Origin: Phoronis australis
Taxonomy: Eukaryota > Phoronida > Phoronidae
Assembly: GCA_002633005.1 (NCBI GenBank)
Contig: NMRA01000067.1
Location: 379,025-439,024 of the forward strand
DNA: 60,000 nt
Direction: 5' to 3'
The position numbers and the translations under genes are program-made. Every line of letters begins with the position of its first letter. The stretch's first letter is position 1. Shown here in pieces: positions 39,501-50,500 of this stretch. The notes under the pieces were generated by a model. It searched no databases. It was not told the origin of the DNA and saw only the letters and a program-made list of their open reading frames with translations.

Positions 39501-42500
39501 AAGTGGGACATGATGACTACCAAATGAGAGTGATTTCGCTGCATTCATCACGTGCCATGGGAGGTAAATCCATAAGCACTTTTTGGTAGTGTTCAAAGTG
39601 GGTGTCACTCAAGTGCTTCTACCAGACAGTTTGCGGCGCTGTGGACATTGAAATATATGTTTTTGGAGAGATATTGGATATGTGAACAAATTTAAAAAAT
39701 CTTTTGAATGGACTTTCTTTAATTTTTTGTTCTAAGAAATACTCAAACGTTGCGTATTCTACACTTTTTACATTTAAAATGGTTTCAAGAAAATAATTAA
39801 TGCGAATCTTACATTTTAGGGACCATAATGCTGTCTGACATATCCCTATTACCATTTCATCGGGCAATGAGCGTTCATAACTGACCGTGAGTCAGAGATT
39901 ACGCAGGCACAAGTGATGACAAAAAAGGCCTAGTGCCAATACCCAAAACGGTTGGCGACCTTAGAGACACTTTTTAGGCTAACATGAATAATTCATATGG
40001 TTTTTAAGGAAATAGTTCTGATTTGTGCAGAATATCAAGGTAATTTAGATTTTATTTATAGAAAAAGGTCTTTAGAACTAAGGGTTCTAGGCTGTATGAA
40101 GCGGTTGAAACGAAAATTGTGTTTTCGGTTTGAAGACAAAAGCCTAGATCATAGGAAAGGTGTTGATGTCTGATATACAAAATATGAACAAACTATCAAA
40201 ATCGCATGGTGCATTCAAAAGATATCGCCATTTATGTGTCAAACGTTTACTTTGTTTTGGTCGGGTCGGCCATCTTGCGATGTCAACAGCATAGGTTCAG
40301 GATTTAAAGTACTTAAAGGTTATTTTCAAAAAATTAATATTCTCGGGTAAAATTTAGTACTGCATATCCCTACCTACCATTCTGTACAACCCAAGAGTTA
40401 GCACCAGAATTTAATCACGAAGGTGGTTAAAGTGTTCATAATTCACGTTGGACAACATGGCGATTTTCTGAACTGAAAGGCATGTTCAACCGGCTACATT
40501 GTCATGGATGAAGATTTAAGTATCATACATGTGTATGCACACTGCTACACAAAGCGCTTTTGTACAGTTTTCCGGTGCTTTTGCCCTAACTATTATGAAT
40601 CTGCTGTTTCTTTAAATATGAAATGCCAATCGAATTGACCTTGCACTCCGCTGAATTCTGTTGAAATTGTTTTAAAATGGTTTTTTGTTTGAAAGCCAAC
40701 TTCTGTTGAAAGTATGATTATGTTCACATTAGGACACATATTTTTCTAAATTCCATGCATAAAATAGGATTTTGATTCATGTCTTGTAACTGATTACTTT
40801 CTACTTTAAGATATATCAAAGTAACAAAGTGTGAAAAATCTTCTTTGATTTACAGAAATGGGTTAAACTTGGATTATGAAGTGTGAATCCTTCTGCCTTG
40901 TAGCTTCATATTATTTATTATCATGCTTGTCAAATTCTAGTTTAAGGAGGAAGCTTTTACGGTACTCAGTCGCCATGGTAACAATTGTGTATGTCTACTT
41001 TCATAGTTAAGGTGAACTTGGTTCAGTCCCTAATCCTAAAAAATTCCAAAACACATTCTAAGTTACTTACTGTGACAAAAGGCTGTTAGGATCATTTTAG
41101 TTTGCGTACTAATTTGTTCTGAGATCACTTTGCTGGGTGTAAGCCTTAGTTACAATGAAAATTTTGAAACCCGTGCATCCAATATTTTTAAGAAATGTCA
41201 TTTTTGTCTCTCGTGGGAGTGTGACAACAAGTGACAACAACAGATTTGGCATCGGTTAAACAATTATCATCCTGTAAAAATGACAAAACTCAGATTGTGT
41301 GACTTTATATATTATTAAGAAATGCATGCGCGCACCCAGCCTTCAATTTGGGAGGGATCGAATTCCCCGGCGTTGTGGACCTTTTGCTTACAAAAGAGCG
41401 GGCGGACTAAAAAAAAATCGGAGCACCCCAGTGAATTCCGCATTTGGCTTATTTAGTGAAATTTTTGTCCCATTTCCTCGGACTTTTTGTCTCTCGGGGG
41501 CGGATCTTTTTGCCCACTTCGACAAATGGGGGGGGGCTCGTTCGAGCCCCCCGAGCACCCGCTGGTTGCGCGCACGTAATGATAATCCGGTAATAAGATG
41601 GACGTTACTAGGGCACCAGTTAGCAGCTGACGGGGAGCACGGGTTAGACGTATGAACGATTTCCAAAATGCTAAAACTGTCACTGGTGTGGCAGCTCAGG
41701 TTAGACTCATTGGAAAACATGCATGTAAATAATATTAGTTTTTGGCCAAATTAGAAGCAAGAAGTGGAAAACAAAAACGATGCTACAGTGCAGCATGTAA
41801 AGGGCGTTTCGATATTAATCAAAAGTCATCCTCAGGTACAATAGTAGAAAGAAAACAAAATTTCTTAACAGAATTGGATTAATATTGAAACGTCGTTCTC
41901 AAAAATGCATGTGGCTTGGTTTTTCGATGAAATGTTTGGCCAAATTTCATAAAATTTCACCAAAAAATCTAGTTATATAAACTGCCACCGGGGGGCCAGC
42001 AGTTGTCAAAGTATCTAAATACTGACGTCGACTGATTTGACCATCATAGAGACATATTTGCAAAAATTAATGAAGCCCTTTATGAGGTTTATGAGATACA
42101 AATAGTTTTAAAGTACATCATCACCTAATTTTTATAGTTCTGCTTATCTGTAACGCTGTATTTTTTCTTTCTTATTCTCTGGTGGCTCCGTGGTCAGCGG
42201 ACCTCTCGGGTCCTTCACGGAGTCTCCATAAGCGTAAATTTGTATCAACTGTATTTTTTGGTTTTTGACTTAAAGTGAATAAAGTGTATTACTACTACTA
42301 CTACAGCTGCATACTGCCCGTAGTCAGGCGCCGTAAAACACGCGATGGAATGTCTTTTCTATCGGCTGTTGCATGAAAGCAAACAAAAAACCCATTTATT
42401 TTATTTTGTCAGCAAACTGATGAAAAATATTATTGGATATCACCAGAACCCCGCAAACTGGCCCCCAGAGCACCTCAAAAATGACTAAAAATCAAACACA

Positions 42501-45500
42501 CAAAATTGGGCAAAATTTACCGAATTTCGGCGCTCCAGTTAAGGTTAACGGAAACCCTTGTCTTCTGATACAGAGATTCAATATGTACACAAAGATTATA
42601 AGGATTTTTTCTTTTCCGTTCTTTTAAGACGTTTTAAAACAACTTCACTAACTGAATCTTTCTGAATCAAAAATGGGTCATTTTGGGCCAAAATATTCAT
42701 GATGCTCTAACTTAACAAATAATGGCCCAAAATTTTCACTTTGAACATATCCCACCAAGGTGTATGTTACACACAACTTTTTTCATAGATCTGAGTCGGT
42801 AACCCTAGGATCGACCTTTTGGTGCTCTCGTGGCAGTTAAAACTTGTTTCAGTTTATTGTACATGATTTTAGAATGTCTTAGGCTCGAAATCAGTATAAA
42901 CAAAGAACAAAACAAACAACAGCGGTAAAGACGTATTTCAGGGTGTACTGTCTAATGTCACTGAGATGACTAGATTCGAGGACGAAGTTGCAATTCAAGC
43001 TCGGTCAAGGTTACTGAAGGTTAGAAACACCTAGTTATTAACATTGGGGGTAATTTATATTGGGGATTGAAATTTAAAAGACGTTCGTCAACAAGCTCGG
43101 CCAAGCTCACTTAAAGTCCTTGTTGCAAACTGCCCATGTGGTTCTAGTATCCGAAAATACTTACTACATAAATTCTTATTTTCGTCACCCTTTCTTTATA
43201 TTCTTTTCGCCTTTCTTGCCAAAAGCGATTTTTAACAGTATTTGACCCTACTCTCTGAGCGTATGATTACCGGTTGTCATCGGTTATTTCTGTACCCACG
43301 TAAATTACGTGCGTAAATTAACTTTAATTTACGCCTAAATAATTAACTAAGTCACTAACAAGAATTAATTTACGCCATTAAAAGTTGATTTACGCCGCAA
43401 AATGATAAATTTACGCCACGAACAAGAATTAATCAAAAGTTAATTTACGCTGCAAAATAAATAAGTCACGCCCTTAAAAGTTCTTGATTTACGCCGCAAA
43501 TAATTAATGTACGCAGTTAAAAGTTTACGCCGCAAAATAATAAAGTTACGCCGCAAATAATTAGTTCACGCCGTTAATAATTAATTTACGTCACTAACAA
43601 GAATTAAGAATTAATTTACGCTACGTAATTTACGTGCGTAACGTTCATCCGTTTGGCCAACGACACTTGCCTGAACAGGTCGTCCCTGTTGAGTTCATCA
43701 AGTAGCCAAGGGAGGTCATTCGATATGATTCCAGTCCTGTGCGCCGCGATGTCCGTAATTGTGATCGTCTGCGTCAAGAACTCAGTCTCTAGCTCAAAAT
43801 CCGGCAGAATGTCTTTCACTGGTGTTTCCCAAGATATTCTGAAAAAGAAAACGCTTTCTGTTCACGATACCTCGGGCTATCATAGTCCCCTCGGACTATC
43901 ATAGTCTGAGATGAGGACCAGTTATGAAATTTTTCACGTTTCGAAATGTGATGCCGAAGCACTCATCTCCGGCCACCATAGCTGTCCCATCTCGTTGACA
44001 TTGATGTCTTGTGACTAATTTACGTTTTAAAGACAAATCAAACATTGGTTGCCTTTTCAAGTGACCTACTAATCATGAAATTAACATTGTTATCAATAGC
44101 TATTGTGGCATGTAGCGACAAGAAAGACGTGAATACGCAAAACTAAGTCACGTTGATTAAATGTATTCTTGACCAAGGCACATCAAACTCACGCATTCAT
44201 TCTTTCTCTCGATTCAGGTTAACATCCCGTCTAGGGATTTGACATACTTTAATCTCTTTAAGCTATAGAAATCGGAATTAGCAACTGTCCCAGTCGGGGA
44301 TCGATCGGAAAATTTTTTACACGGCGACCGAAATGGTAGCAGAGTTACTCCTTAAACATGTACTTCCGGGTCACCTTGACAAGGGGGTACAAGGGGTGTC
44401 AATTTAAAACCAGGTGCTTGGTAGTCGCTCAAGGCGTCACCGGCTAGGGTCAGATTCATCTCCTAAGCATTCTTTGCGTCATAAACAAATGTTCCGTTCT
44501 CACTGAGTTGAAAGAGCATGTTTGTTAAGTATATGGGCATCACAATTAAAAAGGTCATCATAGATGTCGTTCTTTGTTATTTTGGAGCTTAGTATCCTAA
44601 CCGCTGTACCGGGTAGGTCCTGGTATAATGTTCAAGGAAGGTTAAAGATCAAAATTAAGGATTAAATCTTAGAGGTGGCAATGACCACGGAGAGCCGATT
44701 CAGGACCATGGCTAAGGTCCAATGACAGATATAGAGCGTTAAACATTGTAACGGGGAGCTAACCACAGCGACAATTTAGCAGCTGCCTTACACGTCATGA
44801 TAGGCCCACATAGCCTCACAAGGTCCGTTGCAACTGCAAAATAGGGGCATATTTAACAGTTGCAGTTGTGCAAATAGAATAATTTAGGTGTAATTGCTTA
44901 ATACGGGAATTGCAATGACTGGGAACGAGGTGACTCCCAAGATCGGGTGCTTCCTGTTTATAAGTGACTTAAGAAATTTCAGCTGTGTATGTACTACAGC
45001 CCAAGCGTTTTTCATGAAATTATTTTAGAGAACTCAAGCTATGAACATGAAACAGCGTCCATCTGTTAACTAACTCCTCAGGTGCAGTTGGACGTCAGTT
45101 TATGAATAAATCACGCATTTAAGCATCGAAGCGTACGTCAGTTAACTAAATTACTTATTAAACACCATCCATTTGTTGAATATCACACCAGGAATGCGTC
45201 AGAAACTCATCGCATAAACATAAATCTTTTCTACACAAATAAATTACACATTTAGTGACTATTACCCTAAAAATCTTTCATTTCACCAAAAAGTAAGCCC
45301 TGCGTTTGTACTCCCAATACAATCCCTATAGCTACAACCACCTTTTGGCATTTGAATGTAGCGTCTACGCACCGTTAGTTACATTCAGTGCTCAAGGTGA
45401 TACGGTAGGCTTTATGCGCCTACTTTCCTCTAATTTCACCACTACAGCACTGGATAGCTACATAAACAGCTAGTGGATGCATTTAGCGGGCGTAAGAGCG

Positions 45501-46046
45501 CAGGCCAAATAAATTTAATTTAAAAATTGTCGTTGACCCCCTGGTGACAATCCGCTAGATCTGCAACAAGAAAAAACAGCGTCATCAATCGCTGTCAATT
45601 AAAGTATCGCGACCTCGAGCGCCTTTTATGGACAGCACGGTTTCAAGGAGTGATATTTGTGAATACGGTGGGCTTTCTACTCACCAACTAGTGGAAAGTA
45701 AAGCTGAAGCTAATCTGAAGGTTATTTCGTATATTTACCCTTTCTCGTTCATCAACAAGGCGAGTAAAGTTGCCGACATCTGTTTGGAGACAGATGCTAT
45801 TGCAAACAAGGTCTTGTCCGTGAACGGTACATTATTTTCGACGTCAGCGAGACCGTACCCCTTCTGAACGACAGTCTGGCCGTCCATAACAACCGCCACT
45901 CCCATCCCGGGTACATCACGACACCTCATCAGCTGCGAAACCGCTCCATCAATGTCTTGAAGCTGTTGCGAGCTCAGGACACCGAGCACATCTTGCCCGC
46001 GCAAAACTAGAAGGAGTAGAATCTTAATGAAATAATATGATTCCAT
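35845..46046 (-). CDS. secreted beta-lactamase/PBP-like serine hydrolase
   Basis: This is a complete five-exon gene for 562 residues of the class C beta-lactamase / penicillin-binding-protein-like fold (LACTB-like hydrolases). Exons are 46046-45739, 43838-43671, 39130-38858, 37698-37439 and 36524-35845, and every junction is in phase. Residues 1-22 form a hydrophobic signal peptide, so the product should be secreted or in the ER lumen. Catalytic motifs are intact: SVSK (Ser85 nucleophile, Lys88), an HRTG block at 136-139, YNN (Tyr178, Asn180) and HAG at 343-345 in place of KTG. The C-terminal part resembles the DUF3471-type beta domain that often follows these enzymes. Substrate is unknown; animal relatives act on peptides or esters, and antibiotic resistance is not implied. 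The second intron uses a GC donor. A plus-strand gene starts upstream in the opposite direction. Confidence 0.92.
37439..37698 (-). CDS. serine hydrolase exon 4
   Basis: Acceptor 'cattttctag', donor 'AAAG|gtaaag'; phase 2 in, phase 1 out. It contains GPAGSISSTVEDMAKYLKFL, the conserved helix before the last active-site motif, and ends GWTVGWYK. Confidence 0.93.
38858..39130 (-). CDS. serine hydrolase exon 3 (YxN)
   Basis: Acceptor 'aatatttcag', donor 'CTCAG|gtgcgt'; phase 2 on both sides. It carries RYNNVVFSISAKLSEALGG and the PLGM turn typical of this fold. Confidence 0.93.
41325..41576. mobile_element. 252-bp MITE of the CATGCGCGCACCCAG family
   Basis: The left end, CATGCGCGCACCCAG (41325-41339), is identical to the left end of the element at 8639. 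The right end (41562-41576) is its inverse complement with two mismatches. The interior contains 'tgtggacctttt', as in the other copies, and a GC-rich palindrome around 'ggctcgttcgagcc'. It lies in intron 2 of the serine hydrolase gene and accounts for the open frames seen here on both strands. Confidence 0.75.
42178..42304 (+). repeat. possible 3' tail of a non-LTR retroelement
   Basis: A stem (ctccgtg...cacggag, with inner ggacc/gggtcc) is followed by about 60 bp, then 'gtgaataaagtgtatt' and a short (act)n run. A hairpin plus a terminal simple repeat is how many LINE or SINE 3' ends look. No reverse transcriptase remains. Confidence 0.4.
43298..43641. repeat. degenerate TTACGCC array, about 340 bp
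   Basis: About a dozen copies of (t/c)acgc(c/t) set in 'aatta' or 'aaaataat' spacers recur every 20-30 bp, for example 'gatttacgccgcaaa'. Both ends carry 'ttacgtgcgtaa'. The array lies in intron 2 of the serine hydrolase gene and ends about 30 bp from its GC donor. No frame of interest runs through it. Confidence 0.85.
43671..43838 (-). CDS. serine hydrolase exon 2 (HRTG)
   Basis: Acceptor 'ttctttttcag'. The frame reads ISWETPVKDILPDF and then TDIAAHRTG, both standard landmarks of the family. The donor is the non-canonical 'CAG|gcaagt'; splicing there restores FRRLKF with the next exon. Confidence 0.9.
45739..46046 (-). CDS. serine hydrolase exon 1 (signal peptide, SxxK)
   Basis: Starts at ATG 46046. 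A leucine-rich leader (IKILLLLVL) precedes the mature domain, and SVSK lies near the end. Donor 'AAAGG|gtaaat', leaving in phase 2. Confidence 0.92.
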
Positions 46047-47310
46047 TTCAATTGTCCGCTTGTTTTCTGTTATCGGACGAAAATGTCATCTATTGTGAAC
46101 GATGGCGGTGAGAGGGCGCTTAGATAACGTCCGGCGTGGAGAGTTGCTCAAAAAGTTTCAGAACGTAAGTCACTACCTTATCCGGTGAAGCACACTTGTA
46201 GCAATGTGAACCATAAATTAGACAAGCGCAGTCCACGTGATAGATTTCTCACGTAGCTTCAGCCCTGACGCCCTCTGAAATGATCTATCGTCACTATACC
46301 ACCAGTAGTCAATTAACTGCCCCCAGTTTATCACCACTGTTATGCGGACGAATAACTGCGTTTTCTCAAAAATATTTTCAATAGTGAGCACCGATATGCT
46401 ATTGGGAAAAGTGATTTCCTTAAATCATAGATTATATTCTATGCTTAAATAGACGTGCAAATATGACGTGGGATTGTTTCAAACCTTGTTTACGTGCCTT
46501 TGTGCAGCCTTTCAAAACATAACACGAAACCTTCAGTGAAACTGATGCGGGCGACCGTTTCAAATTTTGTTTTGCAATTCTCAAAGTTCCCATTAGACTT
46601 CATTGAATTTCGAGCTCGCCTTCTTTCATATCGCAATCATGTGCTGCTCTGCGAGCACGTCACGGAATATGTAGACATTCTAAACCTTTTCGTTTCATCT
46701 GGATTTTGATGTCACATTTGTTATCAAATAACCGCCAAGTTTATATCAACGAGGTTAATGCAAGTCTGTATCAAGGCATCGTATTTCCTCCATCACGCTA
46801 TGGTACAAAGGTGTACTTTCAAAGAGTAAGATGTTTACTGACTCTCTATCAAGGAGAGTAGTACACTCCTTGCTTTCTACGCCTGTCTACGTCATTTGCG
46901 CACTCTTTAGCGCGTGTACCCTGAACGTGCTGACACGCAGCTTGTGATTGCAACTATGTTTGTTGATTGCTTTGCATTAAAAACGACCGTTGCGTCACTC
47001 CAGAACATGACTTATTTCCTAAAATCTAATCGAATTTTCCTTTGTCTATGTCGCAGATCTCCTGGAGGCTTTTTCAAAATTTCTCCACAACGTTTTGGGA
47101 AGAAAATTGGTAATAAGCTGACCAAATGAGTAGCCAACATACGCACAAAAACCACATAGCATAAATTGTGTGATTCTAAATAATGAAATCACGTTATATT
47201 TGGCACGTGTGTTATCGAACGTGTCACCAACTCGCCGTTTATATTTTTGGTTCTACTGTAAATTTTCTGTTTTGCCATATTTTCTGTTCCAAGCTCCAAT
47301 GTTAACACAG
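46047..47310. promoter_or_regulatory. head-to-head intergenic region
   Basis: This 1.26-kb gap separates the start of the minus-strand hydrolase from the first supported exon of the plus-strand gene, so it should hold the hydrolase promoter and perhaps a shared one. No TATA box is compelling. A 'gatggcggtgag' sequence at about 46101 resembles a YY1-type element, but this is weak. Confidence 0.35.
47057..47109 (+). CDS. possible upstream exon of the unrecognised plus-strand gene
   Basis: A 53-bp segment lies between the acceptor 'tctatgtcgcag' and the donor 'AATTG|gtaata'. Read from the first base it leaves in phase 2, as the exon at 47311 requires, and codes ISWRLFQNFSTTFWEEN. A more protein-like frame (LLEAFSKFLHNVLGRKL) is also open but would not join in phase. 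Confidence 0.3.
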
Positions 47311-47524
47311 TGAACTGTTGATAAATGAAGAACTTCGGCAAGCCACAAACGAAATGTTTCGTAGGCAACGCTCCGTCAAGTGTGTAACAATTCTCGACAA
47401 AAAGAAGCGAAGAAAGTCGTCTCAACAGGTACAAGTAGTATCCCTGAGAAAAAACTCCAAAACTCGTGAACAAAATGGACTTGATGATGTCAAAACTATA
47501 TCCAATGTAAAACGGAAATCAAAG
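47311..47524 (+). CDS. unrecognised gene, basic N-terminal exon
   Basis: Acceptor 'atgttaacacag', donor 'AAAG|gtgggt'; 71 codons, phase 2 in, phase 0 out. It encodes ELLINEELRQATNEMFRRQ and then a lysine/arginine-rich stretch that looks like a nuclear localisation signal. Confidence 0.65.
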
Positions 47525-50500
47525 GTGGGTTTGGTATGCCGTAAATTCTTTTCTGTGACATTTCGATCCGAATACTATGATTACAGATTGAAGTTAAATG
47601 ACTCAATGATACTTGAACTCCAGTGCTGTTCAATTTTCTGGAAAGTTCGACACATTTTCAACTTTTTGGTACTTTCTTAGGCCCTATAAGCTCTGAATAT
47701 GCAAATCGTACATGGTTTAATAAAGCACATTTGCAGAGTTTATAAATAAAGCCGTGTAGTAACGATATATCAAGAGGGCAAAACTTTAGACGCGTTTAAA
47801 GACAATGATATCACTTCGGTCGGGTGAAATTGTTGAGCCACGATCGACATCCTCACAATCCACCATGTCAAACAACATTTGCAGGCCTTCGCTTTTATTA
47901 ACTTTTTTATTTTTCACTAAGAACTTTTAAGTAAATAGTCAAAACTATATTGCATGTTATTTCCTCAAAACGACATTTGTTCTGACTCGTGATGTCTGTT
48001 GTGATCCATGATGTCTATTTTGACCCATTATATCTGTTGTGACCAATTATGTCCATTTCGACCCGCCATTTCCATTTTGACGCGCTGTGTCCGTTTGACC
48101 TATTATGTCCAGTGTTGCTTTTCAGGTCAACATTTGCCCTTTAAATAAGCCAATTTACATTAATTAATGTAGCATTTTCTTGGCTATCATTAAGGTTAAT
48201 TAGACTAGTCATATATTCTGATTTGACCAATTACATGTATGTTGAAATGAATATAATGAGTCGCGGAGTTTATTTTGACCCATATTATGTCTATTTTTGA
48301 GTATCACGTCCATTTTCGACTTTAAAATCGATTGTACCTCTTTAAGACCGTTTTGATTCATTAGTTTAGTGTTAAAATAATTTATATTACACCACGATGG
48401 ATAACAAGTTAAAACCACTTTTAATTCTGTTTTGATCAATTATACTGACACCACAAATGATGAAAACGGAATTAATTACCGTTCTAATCCACCTTTGTGC
48501 AATATAAATTATTTTAACAGTAATCTAATGGAACAAACTGACTTAAATGATTTAAAACGCGAAAATGGACGTAACGTAGTAAGTCAAAATGGACACAATG
48601 GGTCAGAGACCCCCTTGTATCCATTTCAGCATCATTCATAAAGAATAATGGACGTTCTAATATATGTTTGTGAACTACGAATTATTCTAACGATAAACTA
48701 AATTAAATGCATCAAATGCGACTTAGTGGAAGTTGATTTAAGGCAACATGAATACATGAAGTGTAAATGGAGATATTGTGCCAAATTGGCACAATGGGCC
48801 AAAATAGACACAATACTGAGGTCAAAATTAACACAATGATGCTGGTCAAAATAGACATAGTGAGCCGAAATGGACATAGTGTTCCAGAATGGACATAATG
48901 GTCAAAATGGACAAAATGGGTCTATATGGACACAATGGGTCAAGGCCTCCGCCCCATTATGTCCATTCAAGCATATCACTGGCAAAGCGGAGTTAACGGC
49001 TGAATTATTTTGGCTCTAAACTTCAAGGTACCTAAACTACACGGATAACGGACACATAAACACGGTCACGGACGCATGAACACGGATCACGGACCTACAA
49101 ACACCGTCCACTGACTCACAAACACGGGAACGGACTCACAAAACACGATCCATTCACCCAAATACACGGGACACGGACTCACATTCACGAAGAAACACGG
49201 TTAACGGACCGCCAAACACGGTTTACGGACATAATGTAGATGTCGGCTGACCCAGGAAGCCGATGAGTCCGTGACCCGTGTTTGGCGGTCCGTTAACCGT
49301 GTTTCCTCGTGAATATGAGTTCGTGTACCGTGTATTTGGGTGAATGTATCGTGTTTTGTGAGCCCGTTCCCGTGTTTGTGAGTCAGTGGACGGTGTTTGC
49401 AGGTCCGTGAGTCGTATTCATGCGTCCGTGACCGTGTTTATGAGTCCGTTAACCGTGTAGTTTAGGTACCTTGAACTTGGGGATCGAAACCGACTTAGTT
49501 AATGAATGAAAATTAATGTAATGGCAAAATGAATCTAAGAAGTAAAGATTGTGGTAATGGGTAAGAACAGATATTAGTATGTCTAAGTGCACGTTTTGCA
49601 GATGACGGCTTAGAGCTCTTAAAGCACGAGCGGTTGGATTTACAGACCTTTTTATTTTTCTTAAAAAGGGCCATAATGACTACAAAGGCAAACCGTCTAG
49701 AACAAGTGTTGAACATCAGGGCGATCCCAACGTAACGAAAAATGATTGCTACAAGAAGTTACATAAAGTCGCACGAATGTACGAGGATAATGGACAAATG
49801 AAATGGGTGATCAGCAACGATGATATCAGATCTGTTCTCGGAATAACCGAAGGGTAGGTACTGCCTTTTCACACTTTCTTAAAACTGTGTTTACCCTGGT
49901 TATAGCAGGCTGAAAAAGGCCTTTTACTTTCTCATAAAATCGATCTCGTAATGTTCTTTACCGTGACAGGATTTCATTTCCGTTATCAACTTAAATCATA
50001 GGTAATGCATACATGCGGCATTTTAGAATTCGCAGTTTTAGGGTTAGGCCAACCCCAACAAAGTCTCATGTCACATGTAGTTCCCATGTTCTTGTTGGCG
50101 ACGGAAATACAATCATATTGTGGTAAGGAATTAGATCGAGATAATTCTTGTAAAAGGTCTTGTTCAATTTTCGTTTTTGACCAAGTAAATACGCAGAAAT
50201 GCTACTTAAAGACATTTTCAAACTTTGCGTACCTCAAAGCAAGTTGCCTGTCACAGTTCTTATTCCTTAAGATGAGCTGTGAGACAACGACATGTACTCT
50301 CTAAAATACCCAAACGTACGATTGCTGTGCGTTTTGCTACGTTTCTTTTCACGGCATTCACCACAAAGTTAGCACACCTGAAAATATGAGCATTGGCACA
50401 ATTCTCATTCCGTGACCTGAATGGTGAGATTACTTAGCACAGTTCTCATTCCGTGACCTGAATGGTGAGATTAAGTTTCGAATGATGGGAAAGCATGCTT

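Noticed and set aside
41299-41720. Overlapping frames of 110-118 codons on both strands
   Set aside because: They coincide with a GC-rich MITE with inverted ends and are open on both strands, a sign of composition and not coding.
43298-43641. CRISPR-like array
   Set aside because: Units are degenerate and short with AT-rich linkers and no constant repeat-spacer pattern, and the DNA is from an animal.
48209-48641. Two related small proteins on opposite strands
   Set aside because: They are the two arms of one fold-back element read outward and not independent genes.
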